64,000 nucleotides of DNA from CAZENU01 sp965117035 (GTDB lineage Bacteria; Chloroflexota; Dehalococcoidia; Lucifugimonadales; CAZENU01), in the NCBI GenBank assembly GCA_965117035.1, contig OZ220748.1, forward strand, positions 3,100,001-3,164,000, written 5' to 3'. The notes beneath the pieces were generated by a model. The model did not search any database. It saw only the letters and a list, made by a program, of their open reading frames with translations, and had not been told where the DNA came from. The position numbers and the translations under genes were made by a program. Of the stretch, positions 15,167 to 25,800 are shown one piece after another. Each line of letters starts with the position of its first letter. Position 1 is the stretch's first letter.

Positions 15167-18100
15167 CTAGGGACGATCGCCTCCACCTCCTCCTCCGCCA
15201 CCACCACCGCCGCCACGTGGTCCGAAACCTCCCCCCACTGCTCTGAATGTAGCGCCAATCCCGCCGAACTGATTTGTGCTGCTGCCGATGACCTCCATGA
15301 GTATGGTCTCGCCCTCGTCCAGACCCTCCTCAACCACAACCCAGAAGTCGTCACTGATCCCGAGCGTCACCTGCCTCTCGACGATCTCGCTGCCGCTTAC
15401 CACCTTCACTGTGGGAGTCTGTACGGAGCCGTATAGTCCCTGTAGGGGGATTAGTATCGAGTCGGTCTCCTCCCGGATGATGACCTGCGCAGTGGCGCTC
15501 AGTCCTTCCGGCAGCTCACCGCTCTCCGAGGTGTCCAACCGGATCATGACCGGGTAGGTCACAACACCCTGCTGCGATGTGCCGACGCCAGCGATTGATG
15601 AGACGGTGCCTGACAATGCTTGGGCACCGAGAGCCTCCAGGCTGACGAAGGCCCGAGCCCCTGTCTGGAGGAACAAAACGTCTATCTCGTCAACCGAACC
15701 GCTCACCTCGATGATGGAGGGATCGGCGATCTCGATGGCCTGTGTGCTGGCATTGATCTGGTCGCCCGTCTCGATGTTGACTGCGACCACGATACCGTTG
15801 AACGGGGCACGCAGGGTGGCGCGTTCCAAATTGGCATTTGCCGTGTCGAGGCTGGCCCGCGCCGCAACTACGTCGGCTTGGCGGAGTTCGATCTCCAGCT
15901 GGTCCGTCGAGATGTAATCCTCCAGCGTCGCTTCGGCATCCTCAAGCCTGGCCCGCGCCAATTCGATCTCGCGGTCAGCGAGTTCGATGTCCAACGCAAA
16001 AGGTTGCATGACCTCGGTCAGCGCAGCCTCTGCACTACGCAGATATGCTTCAGCAGCCTCGATGGCATTCGTCTGTGTGTTCACAACAGCCTGGAATATC
16101 GAAGTCACCGCCATGGCCTTGTTGGCCCTGGCCACCTCAAGTTCAGCCAGGGCATTCAGGATATCGAAGCGCGCCTCTGCCAGAAGATCGGGCGAGACGA
16201 TATCAAGCTCGCGCAGGGCTTCTTCGGCCTCCTGCAGACTGATACGTGCATTCGCCACGTCGTACTCGGCCTGGACGATCTGCGCCGACGTGTAGGGGTT
16301 CTTTGCTTGTTCGAGAGCGACCTCCGCATCGCGCACGTCGACCCGAGCCTGCGCTATGGTGGCGACAGCCTCGATGAGGAGCTCGTCGAGGTCGGCGGTC
16401 GCGTCCTGTACGGCGACGCGTGCGGCTGTGACGTCCGCCTGAGCCTTCGCGACGTCTTGAGAGCTCGGCTTGATCAACGCAGCTCTCCGTTCCCTGGCCG
16501 CCTCAAGTTCGGTCCGGGCTGTGAGGATGTCGATGCGGGCCTGCGCCAGAGGGCCGCTTGACACCGGGCTCCTCGCCTCGTCGAGCGCCTCCTCAGCGTA
16601 ACGCACGTCGAGTCGAGCCTGGGCTATTGCCTTCTCCAAGTTCGCCACTGTCAACGCATCCAGCATGGCCAGGGGGTCGCCCGCAGATACCCTGTCCCCC
16701 TTTGCTACAAGGACTTCAGCCACCATCCCGCCGACACCGAATGTGGCGGTAACCTCGGCGAGGAGCGCGTCAAGGTCGTCGTTCGCGTCCTGTAGGGCGA
16801 CGCGTGCGGCAGTGATGTCGGCCTGAGCCTTCACGACATCTTGAAGACTCGGTGTGATTAACGCGGCCTTCCTTTCCCTGGCCGCCTCAAGTTCGGTCCG
16901 AGCCGCCAGGATGTCGACGCGCGCCTGCGTCAGAAGGCTGGTCGGTACGGGGCTGCTCGCCTCATCGAGCGCCTCCTCAGCGTCTCGCACGTCGATTCGA
17001 GCCTGGGCTATTTCCTTCTCGAAGTTCGCTATCGTCAACGCATCCATCACGGCCAGTGGGTCGCCCGCGGATACTGTTCGTCCTGCGACCACGAGAACAT
17101 CCCCGACAGTTCCCGGCACGCCGAACCGCAGGAACTCCTCGGTGAAGCCGGCGGCGATCCTGAAAATCGCTGTGTTGGCGCCTACCTGGTCGCCGTCCTC
17201 GACATAGACGCCGTCAATGAGGCCGTCAAACGGTGCGCGTAGGGTGGAGCGTTCCAGGTCAGCGATGGTCGTGTCGAGTCTGGCGCGCGCGGAGACCAGG
17301 TCAGTCTGACGGAACTCTATCTCCAGTTGGTCCAACACAAGAGCCGCAAGAGCTTGTTCCGCCTCGGTCAGTTTGGCCTGCGCCAACTCGATCTCACGGT
17401 CAGCGAGTTCGATGTCGGACTCGGACGGGTTCAACAGATCGGCCAGCGCATCCTCCGCATTGAGGAGATCAATCTCGGCGGTCTCGATGGCCCGCCTCTT
17501 GGACTCAAGCACCAGCGGGTCCGGGTCAACGGTAGCTACGTTGCCGATTGCAATGGCCTGGGTGTCAGCGTTGACCTGTTGGCCCGCCTCGATGAAGACC
17601 TCGGCTACGTTACCGTCGAACGGTGCGCGCAGGGCAGTCCGCTCCAGGTCGGCGATTGCCACGTCGAGTCTGGCCTGTGCGGCAACCAGGTCAGCTTGGC
17701 GGGCGTTGACCTCTAGCTGGTCCGCTGAGGTGTATGCTTCGAGTGCCGCTTCGGCCTCGCCAAGTCGGGCCTGAGCCAGCTCGATCTCACGGTCGGCAAG
17801 TTCAATGTCGGACCTTGGAGGGTGCAACAGATCGGCCAGTGCAGCCTCCGCATCGAGGAGGGCGGCTTCGGCGGTCTCGATGGCCCGCTTCTTGGATTCA
17901 AGCAACAACGGGTCCGGGTCGATGGCCGCGTCGAGTCTCGCTCGTGCCGCGACGAGGTCAGCCTCTCTGAACTCGATCTCGATCCGGTCAATGGAGTTGT
18001 ACCCCTCCAGCGTTGCCTCGGCTTCCTCCAGTGACTCCATCGCCAGGCGGACGGCTGCCTGTCTGGCGACGAGGTCAATAGGTTCCGGAGCCTTGAGCAG

Positions 18101-18808
18101 CGTGCCTAGCGCCTCTTCGATCTCGGCGAGGCCAGCCTGGGCCAACTCGATGTGGCGGTCGATGGTCCGATTCTTGGATTCAAGCTCTGACTGGTCCGGC
18201 TCCGAGGAGAGGAGTGCGAGGAGATGGGCCTTAGCGTCCTGTAGGGCGACGTGGGCTAGGGTGATATCCTCCATAGCCCCCGCCACATCTTGGATTGTCG
18301 GAGTGAGTAACGCAGCCTTGTGTTCCATGGCCGCCTCAAGACTGGCATTGGCGTTCAGGATGTCTACGCGGGCCTGTGCCAGAACGCTGGATGAAACCGG
18401 GTTCTGCGCATCCTTGAGGGCCTCTTCGGCGTTGCGCACATCGATTCGAGCCTGTGCGATGGCCTTCTCCAGATTCGCAAGGGTATCCGCATCCAGTACT
18501 GCCAGTACGTCACCGGCCGATACTCTGTCCCCCTCTGAGACGGGGACGTCCCCAACCACTCCCTGTTGCCCGAAGGTCACGATTTCGCGTGTGGTATAAG
18601 TGAGGCTTCCTGTCACGCTTACGTCGTTGACGAGATCGCCGCGCGTTACGGGAACCAACTGCGTCTGAAGTGTCCCTTCCTCGGCGCGTGATTCTGTCCA
18701 AACGACAACGCCGTAGTATCCGCCTGCACCGACCGCAACCACGAGGACCACAAGTGCCCACAGCTTCGGCGACTTGAGCCGTTCCAAGGTTCTCCTCATT
18801 GTGACCAT
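15167..18808 (-). CDS. Giant HlyD/MacA-type membrane fusion protein with tandem hairpins
   Basis: The protein has 1213 residues, about three times a normal MacA/HlyD adaptor. One N-terminal TM helix (residues about 13-37) anchors it. Lipoyl-like half motifs occur in two sets: GDRVSAGDvLAvLDAdT near residues 80-110, 560-600 and 690-730, and TLRAPFDGnv near 389, 519 and 998. Between them run long heptad-like Ala/Glu/Arg-rich helices with recurring phrases such as EKAIAQARIDVRNAEEAL and LADREIELAQARL. A single C-terminal beta-barrel/membrane-proximal part follows (SGSVDEIDVLFLQTGARAFV to GISDDFWVVVEEGL) and the protein ends in a run of 12 glycines. I prefer the ATG at 18808, with AGGGGA 6 bases upstream. 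It is first in the operon with MacB-type ATPase and permease genes. Confidence 0.88.
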   Translation of the reverse strand: MVTMRRTLERLKSPKLWALVVLVVAVGAGGYYGVVVWTESRAEEGTLQTQLVPVTRGDLVNDVSVTGSLTYTTREIVTFGQQGVVGDVPVSEGDRVSAGDVLAVLDADTLANLEKAIAQARIDVRNAEEALKDAQNPVSSSVLAQARVDILNANASLEAAMEHKAALLTPTIQDVAGAMEDITLAHVALQDAKAHLLALLSSEPDQSELESKNRTIDRHIELAQAGLAEIEEALGTLLKAPEPIDLVARQAAVRLAMESLEEAEATLEGYNSIDRIEIEFREADLVAARARLDAAIDPDPLLLESKKRAIETAEAALLDAEAALADLLHPPRSDIELADREIELAQARLGEAEAALEAYTSADQLEVNARQADLVAAQARLDVAIADLERTALRAPFDGNVAEVFIEAGQQVNADTQAIAIGNVATVDPDPLVLESKRRAIETAEIDLLNAEDALADLLNPSESDIELADREIELAQAKLTEAEQALAALVLDQLEIEFRQTDLVSARARLDTTIADLERSTLRAPFDGLIDGVYVEDGDQVGANTAIFRIAAGFTEEFLRFGVPGTVGDVLVVAGRTVSAGDPLAVMDALTIANFEKEIAQARIDVRDAEEALDEASSPVPTSLLTQARVDILAARTELEAARERKAALITPSLQDVVKAQADITAARVALQDANDDLDALLAEVTATFGVGGMVAEVLVAKGDRVSAGDPLAMLDALTVANLEKAIAQARLDVRYAEEALDEARSPVSSGPLAQARIDILTARTELEAARERRAALIKPSSQDVAKAQADVTAARVAVQDATADLDELLIEAVATIAQARVDVRDAEVALEQAKNPYTSAQIVQAEYDVANARISLQEAEEALRELDIVSPDLLAEARFDILNALAELEVARANKAMAVTSIFQAVVNTQTNAIEAAEAYLRSAEAALTEVMQPFALDIELADREIELARARLEDAEATLEDYISTDQLEIELRQADVVAARASLDTANANLERATLRAPFNGIVVAVNIETGDQINASTQAIEIADPSIIEVSGSVDEIDVLFLQTGARAFVSLEALGAQALSGTVSSIAGVGTSQQGVVTYPVMIRLDTSESGELPEGLSATAQVIIREETDSILIPLQGLYGSVQTPTVKVVSGSEIVERQVTLGISDDFWVVVEEGLDEGETILMEVIGSSTNQFGGIGATFRAVGGGFGPRGGGGGGGGGGGGDRP

Positions 18809-19325
18809 ACCCATTCCCCTGCTTCTGTCCGCGGGCTGGAACCGTTTCGGCTTGGAGAAGGCTCGCCGTCGCGGCACCGCCAAACCAATTCGATCCGCAT
18901 GCGCCCTCGGCAGATCTTGTTCCTCCGCGTTTGAGCGTGGACGTCGTCAGCAATGACAGATATGTGGCCCCTGTCGATCAACGCACGCTCCCGTCGACAC
19001 GCCCGATAACTTCGCGCGAAGCAAACCGTACTGAACAAATTTGAAGATACTGTGAAGGTATCTCAAGAGCACGATGGCGGGACGGTTCTCCTCTTGGTGT
19101 CTTGGTCTGTTGCTGAACGACTGGTGGTCCCGAGTGTACAATAGCGTCGTCAACCAACTGCGTCGACCTATCGATCGGCATCTATTGTGGCCGGCCAACG
19201 GTCGGGGAGACGTTCCTGCGAAGGCAGGAGTCGATGAGGCTCTACTGCCCGACTGCCGGACCGGGCATGGGCGGTGTTAGAATGAGGCCGATCTTCGCTC
19301 CGCCATATCCTTGGAGTTCGCCTGA
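18809..19325. other. Divergent intergenic region between the exporter operon and uvrA
   Basis: The region is 517 bases with somewhat lower G+C in the middle (about 18940-19160), and must hold the promoters of both directions. I can point to only one, the uvrA extended -10 at 19275-19283. No small gene, tRNA or obvious palindrome is visible. Confidence 0.5.
19275..19283 (+). promoter_or_regulatory. Extended -10 element of uvrA
   Basis: TGTTAGAAT lies 42 bases before the uvrA ATG. No good -35 is visible at 17 bases upstream. The same TGnTAGAnT form recurs before other genes in the window. Confidence 0.5.
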
Positions 19326-22228
19326 ATGCCGCTGGAGAACATCGTCGTCCGGGGTGCCCGCGAGCACAACCTCAAGAACGTAGACGTCTCGATACCCCGC
19401 AACCAGTTCGTCGTCATCACCGGCGTATCCGGCTCGGGCAAGAGCTCCCTCGCATTCGACACCATCTACGCCGAGGGCCAGCGCCGATACGTCGAGTCGC
19501 TCTCGGCCTACGCCCGCCAGTTCCTTGGCAGGATGGACAAGCCCGACGTCGACTACATCGAGGGCCTGTCTCCGGCCATATCCATCGACCAGAAGGGCGT
19601 CTCCCACAACCCGCGCTCCACAGTCGGCACGGTGACCGAGGTCTACGACTACCTGCGCCTGCTCTTCGCCAGGGCGGGGCGGCCACACTGCTACAAGTGC
19701 GGCCGGCCGGTGCAGATGCAGACCGTGCAGCAGATCGTAGACGCTGTCCTCGCCCTGCCCGAGGACAGCAGGATCCAGATCATGGCGCCGATGGTCAGCC
19801 GGCGCAAGGGCGAGCACAAGGAGGTCTTCGAGGAGGCCGCGCCGCGGGGTACGTACGAGTCCGCGTCAACGGCGACGTACGCGACCTCTCCGAGTCCTTC
19901 GACCTAGACAAGAACAAGTGGCACACGATAGAGGTGGTCGTAGACCGTCTCGTCGTCGGCGACAGCGCCGAGCCGGGCAGGGTGGCCGACTCGGTCGAGA
20001 GCGCCCTCAAGATGGCCGGCGGCGTCGTGCTCGTCGCGGTGCAGGGCGGCGAGGAGATGCTCTTCTCCGAGCACTTCGCCTGCGTCCACTGCCGCATCTC
20101 CATGGGCGAGCTGGAGCCGCGCACCTTCAGCTTCAACAACCCTCACGGCGCCTGCGCCACCTGCACCGGCCTCGGCTTCCGCATGGAGGTCGACCCCGAC
20201 CTCGTCGTCCCGGACAGGGACCTCTCGCTGGCCGAGGGCGCGATCCTGCCCTGGGCCAGGTCAGGCACCTCGACGCCGTGGTTCGCCAGCGCCCTCGAGT
20301 CGCTGGCGCGGACGTACCGCTTCTCCACCAGGGTGCCCGTGAAGAAGCTGGCGAAAAAGCACCTCGACATCGTCCTGTACGGCGCAAAGGGCCGGCCTAT
20401 CCGGATGAAGCACACGACCCAGAAGGGGCGCGAGTTCGAGTGGGACTCCCGATTCGAGGGCGTCATCAACAACCTCCAGCGCCGCCACCGGGAGACCGAG
20501 TCGGCCAACATGCGCTCCGAGATCGAGCGCTACATGGCGTCCAACCCCTGCCACGACTGCGGAGGACAGCGGCTGAAGCCGCAGGCGCTCGCCGTCAGGG
20601 TCGGCGGGCTCAACATAATCGACGTCACCAGCAAGTCGATAGCCGCGGCGCTCGACTGGACCCGCGCGCTCTCCGCGCCTGCCGCGGGCTCCAACGGCGC
20701 CTCCGAGTCGGACGACGTGCTGACCGAGCGCGAGCGCGCCATCGCCGACCGCATCCTCAAGGAGATCGAGGCGCGCCTGCGCTTCCTCGTCGACATCGGC
20801 CTCGACTACCTGACCCTGGAGCGCACGGCGTCCACGCTGAGCGGGGGAGAGGCGCAGCGGATCCGCCTGGCGACGCAGATCGGCTCCGGCCTCATGGGCG
20901 TTCTCTATGTCTGCGACGAGCCGTCCATCGGGCTGCACTCCGTCGACGACGTGCGCCTGATCGGGACGCTGCAGCGGCTGCGCGACATCGGCAACACCGT
21001 CATCATCGTCGAGCACGACGAGGCGATCATGAGGGCCGCCGACCACCTGATCGATCTCGGCCCCGGGGCGGGGGAGCACGGCGGCCACATCGTCGCCACC
21101 GGCCCGCCCGCGAGGGTCAGCCGCCACGCCACCTCGATCACCGGCCAGTACCTGAGCGGCCGCAGGGAGATCCCGCTCCCCGAGAAGAGGCGGTCCGGCA
21201 GGCGCTCGAGCATCGTCGTCAGAGGGCCGAGGGCCAACAACCTGAAGAACATGGATGTGCGGCTGCCGCTCGGGCTGCTCGTCTGCGTCACCGGCGTCTC
21301 CGGCTCGGGCAAGAGCACCCTCATCAACGAGGTGCTCTACAAGAAGCTGGCCCAGCAGTTCTACAAGGCCAGGGACCGCCCGGGCGAGAGCGACGGCATC
21401 GACGGCGTCGAGGCCATCGACAAGGTCGTCAACATCGACCAGTCGCCCATCGGCCGCACGCCGCGCAGCAACCCCGCGACCTACACCGGCGCGTTCACGC
21501 CCATACGGGAGCTGTTCGCGACGGTCCCCGAGGCGCGGATGCGCGGCTACAAGCCCGGCCGCTTCTCCTTCAACGTCAAGGGCGGACGCTGCCAGGCCTG
21601 CTCCGGCGACGGCTACAACCAGATCGAGATGCAGTTCCTGCCCGACGTCACCGTCCCCTGCGAGGTGTGCAAGGGCAAGCGCTACAACCGGGAAGCTCTG
21701 GAGATCATGTTCAAGGGCAAGAACATAGCCGACGTGCTCGACATGACCGTTTCCGAGGCGATGGAGCACTTCGCCAACATCCCCAGGATCCGCAACAAGA
21801 TGCAGACGATGTACGACGTAGGACTCGGGTACATCCGGCTCGGACAGCCTGCCACGACGCTCTCCGGCGGCGAGGCGCAGCGCGTCAAGCTGTCGACCGA
21901 GCTGTCCAAGCGCGCCACCGGCAACACGCTGTACATCCTGGACGAGCCGACCACCGGGCTGTCGTTCGAGGACTGCGCCCACCTGCTCAGGGTGCTGCAC
22001 CGCCTCGTGGACGCCGGCAACAGCGTCATGCTGATCGAGCACCACCTCGACCTGATCAAGAACGCCGACTGGATAGTCGACCTCGGCCCCGGCGCGGGCG
22101 ACGCCGGCGGCTACGTCATAGCCGAGGGCACGCCCGAGGACATCGCCGCCAACGACCGCTCCCACACCGGCCGCTACCTCCGCTCCCACCTCTCCCGCGC
22201 CCAGCCGGCAGCCGCCACGGCGGACTGA
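19326..22228 (+). CDS. uvrA: UvrABC excinuclease subunit A, with an apparent single-base frameshift
   Basis: The two overlapping frames add up to about 967 residues, normal UvrA length. N-terminal part (frame of 19326): GVSGSGKS Walker A at residues 33-40, RRYVESLSAYARQFL, and CYKCGRPV. The rest (frame of 19697) has the CVHC..CATC zinc module, LSGGEAQRIRLATQIGSGL, Walker B VLYVCDEPSIGLH and a second GVSGSGKST. It ends with the C-terminal zinc finger (CQACSGDG..VPCEVCKGKRY) and LSGGEAQRVKL. UvrA finds bulky DNA lesions and loads UvrB. Frame changes near 19845-19855, inside a GC-rich run (expected EEA..RGYVRVRVNGD), where one base seems missing. All motifs elsewhere are intact, so either a sequencing error or a very recent mutation is likely. 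Confidence 0.93.
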
Positions 22229-22881
22229 CCTGGCTCTCGCGGCCTGTCCGCGTCACGCCAGCAGCCACCCGCTACTACGGTGCGCCAGGCAGCAGCGGAG
22301 ACAATGGACACGCCGACCTTGATGCCGGAGCCGGAACCGCAAGAGAACATCCCTGTGTACAGTCATGAGAAGAAGTGGCAGGAGCTGGGGGAATCAAGGG
22401 TACAGCAAGCGTCGGAGCAGAGGGAGGGTTCTGAGAGCAGATGGTACCCAGCGCCCGAGACGGCAATAGAGATGATGTTGTCTGTGAGCTTTGAACCACA
22501 GGCCGCCCCGCGAGGCCGGGATCGCCTAGCAGCGGCTTGTTTCTTACTCGGCGAGCGATAGCGTAGAGGCACCGTGGTACTCCCAGACAGTCGACTTGGA
22601 CGGACCTCAGGTTGAACAGACTTGCCGCCAACTGCACAAGTCTGACGTTACGCGTCTGTAGACTGCTCACAGAGTCATCCTCGAGACTCGCGGCTCTCTA
22701 CGCCGCCACGTTAGCTCGCTCCCAAGATGGCTTCCTGCCAAGTGAAGTCTCACAGGTCGTCCAACTGCACCGCTACAATCACAAGCGAACGAATCACCCT
22801 GGAAGGGGACTCCTCGACAAAGAACTTGGACGCTGTAATCGACTATTCGTCCAATCGTCTTGTCTGGGTCGTCATCTGAGC
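22229..22881. other. Gap before the cadherin-like gene, no credible gene
   Basis: The gap is 653 bases. A 93-codon plus-strand frame (22280-22561) has no ribosome site and no recognisable content, and stops recur after it. The first 35 bases (to about 22263) are the source or copy of the segment found again at 27974-28009. The frame of the next gene is open back to 22612, but that part has no domain character. Confidence 0.4.
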
Positions 22882-25800
22882 ATGAGGCCTCCCCGATGCG
22901 GGAAATCTCGCCTCGTGACCCTGTTCATCGTGCTCGCCAGCATATTGCTTGCGAGCGTGACCCTCGACGGTCCCGCACATCGACAGGCATATGCGCAATC
23001 AGCCGACTCCTCGCTAGACTTCGCGGAGAACAGGACGGCCCCGGTCGCAACCTTCCTTGCACATGACCAGGACGGAGACGCCATAACGTGGTCTCTGAGC
23101 GGGCCCGATGCCGACCTGTTCACCATCGATGACGGCGTGCTGGCCTTCAGGGAGCCTCCGAACTACGAGGACCCGCAATCGACGGCCAGTCGTGGACGGC
23201 TGTCGGATAGGAACGTGTATAGGGTGACTGTCAGTGCCGGCGGCGGCACTCACGACGTGGCCGTAACGGTCACGGACGTGGACGAGGCTGGCACGGTGAG
23301 TATCGACAGGCGGCAGCCGCAGGTCTCCCGGCCGCTCTCGGCCAGCATGCGCGACGAGGACGAGGGGGTGTCGGGCCAGGCGTGGCAATGGGCGAGGTCG
23401 GGGGACGGGACGACGTGGACCGACATAGATGGAGCGACATCGCCGCGGCGGAGTCCAGCACGGGCAGACGAGGACATGTACCTGCGGGCGACCGTCACCT
23501 ACTCCGACAAGTTCGGCGCTGGCAAGACCGCCTCGGCGGTGAGCGCCAGGCGTGTGGAACCGAGGACCCTGTCCAATGCGGCTCCCGGTTTCGTGGACCG
23601 GAGTGGGGATGAAGTCTCCACAGTGACTCTTAGCGTCCGCGAGAACACGGCAGTGGGTAGGTCCATAGGCCGCCGAGTAGCGGCGACGGACGCGGACAAC
23701 GACCTCCTGTTCTACGAGTTGCTGGACACCCCCGACCTGGAGGATGACAGGGGCGATGCGCGGTTCACCATCGATAGCACGTCCGGGCAGATAAGGGTCG
23801 GCAGAGTGCTGGGCGCGGACGACGGGGAGCGAGAAGACGAGCCGACGGCCCTGACCGGCAGCCCCACGCTGCCTGTGGGTGAGGATGCCGGGGAAGCAGA
23901 CAACAGCGAGTACGTGTTGCGGGTGAGGGCGAGCGACCCATCGACCGCCTCGGCCACGGTGAACGTCATCGTCAGGGTCACCAACGTCAACGAGCCACCG
24001 TCCTTCGATGAGAACGTGCCAACCCTGCTGAGGGTCGAGGAGAACCCCGAGGACGAGGCGGTCATCACGTTCGGGGACGACGATAGTGAGGTGGATGCCG
24101 ACACCTTCGCCGTCACCGACCAGGATGGAGCCGCTACCACGGCCACGTACTCGGTGACGGGCGACGACCGCGAGGTCCTCGAGTTCGCCGGTGGCGTCCT
24201 GACCTTCAAGGCTGACCACGAGCCTGACTTCGAAGAGCAGGCTTCCTACTCGATCACCATCACAGGCCGCTCCGGCGGTCTGTCGGCCTCCCTGGACATC
24301 ACCATCGAGGTGGTTGATACGGAAGACCCGGGAGAGGTGTTCCTGTCCCAGAGGCAGCCCCAGGCCGGCAGAGAGGTGGCGGCCACGCCCAGCGACCCGG
24401 ACGGCGGCGTGAGGATCGACAGGTGGGTGTGGGAGCTGTCGGATGAGATCACGGTGGAAGACGACGGCACCCCATCGGCCGAGTGCAGAGACGATCCCGA
24501 AACGACCGACATAGATGTCGTTGACGGCTGGACCGCAATAGATGGGGACTCGTCGGCGGCCTACACCCCGAAGCGGGCTGATGTGGGCAGGTGCCTGCGG
24601 GCCACCGTGATCTACACCGACAACATAGAGGTCCCGGGCGGTGCCAACATCCATCGGGCAACGGGAGTGTCGGAGGCTCCTGTACAAGACAGCAGGTCTG
24701 CCAACGCTGCTCCGAGGTTCGTTGACCAGGACCTGAACTCGCCGGGAGACCAGTCGGCCAGGACGAGCCGGAAGATTGCGGAGAACACCGATCCCGACGA
24801 GAGCATCGGGACACCGGTCAGCGCCTTCGACGAAGACGACCCATTGCTGATCTACACCCTGGGCGGCGCGGACGCGTCGTTCTTCAGCATATCCAGAAAC
24901 ACCGGCCAGCTCATGACGAAGGCTCCCCTGAACTTCGAGGCCAGGAACAGGTACAGCGTGGTGGTGACCGCCACTGATCCCTCGGGAGCCTCGGACAGCA
25001 TCCGGGCGACCATCAACGTCACCAACGTCCACGACCCGGTGCATATTACCGGAGTCCGCTCGGCACGATACCCCGAGAACGGTACGGAGCCCGTAGCCTC
25101 CTTCACGGCCTTTGACGAGGCCGGACATGTCATCAGGTGGTCCGTGAGTGGGGATGACAGGGACCTGTTCACCATCGACGACGGTGTGCTGCACTTCAGG
25201 GAGCCCCCCAACTACGAGGACCCGCGGTCTGCTTCAACTAGCGCACTACTGTCGTCAAGGAACATATACCGGGTGACCGTCGAAGCCGCCGGCGGCACGC
25301 GCAGCGTGACCGTGACGGTGACGGACGTGGACGAGGCTGGTGTGGCGAGCATTGACAGGCCGCAGCCACAGGTCGACAGGCCGCTCTCGGTCAGCCTGCG
25401 GGACGAGGATGACATGGTCGAAGACCAGAGGTGGCAGTGGGCGAGGTCAGAGGATGGGAGGACGTGGACGGACATAGAGGGGGCAACGTCGCCGGAGCGG
25501 AGGCCGGCGCCGGCCGACGTGGGCAGGTACCTGCGTGCGACGGTTACCTACACCGACAAGTTCGGCGCAGGCAAGACCGCGTCGGCGGTGACCGCCAACC
25601 CCGTGGAGCAGACGACCCTGTTCAATGCGGCTCCATCCTTCGCCAGCCAGGACGACGATGAGTCCACCAGCCACATCGACATCGCCCGATCCGTACCCGA
25701 GAACACGGCCGTCGGTATGCCCATAGGCGAGCCGCTATCGGCCACAGACGCCGACGAGGACATCCTGTTCTATGAGCTGCTGGACACCCCCGACCTGGAG

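Noticed and set aside
19918..22368. 816-codon alternative frame over uvrA
   Set aside because: It is Arg/Pro-rich and motif-free; UvrA motifs are in another frame.
22280..22561. 93-codon ORF between uvrA and the cadherin-like gene
   Set aside because: No ribosome site, no recognisable domain, and the gap shows stops in this frame soon after.
23014..25194. 726-codon frame antisense to the cadherin-like gene
   Set aside because: Complement of a repetitive gene; its repeats only mirror the sense strand.
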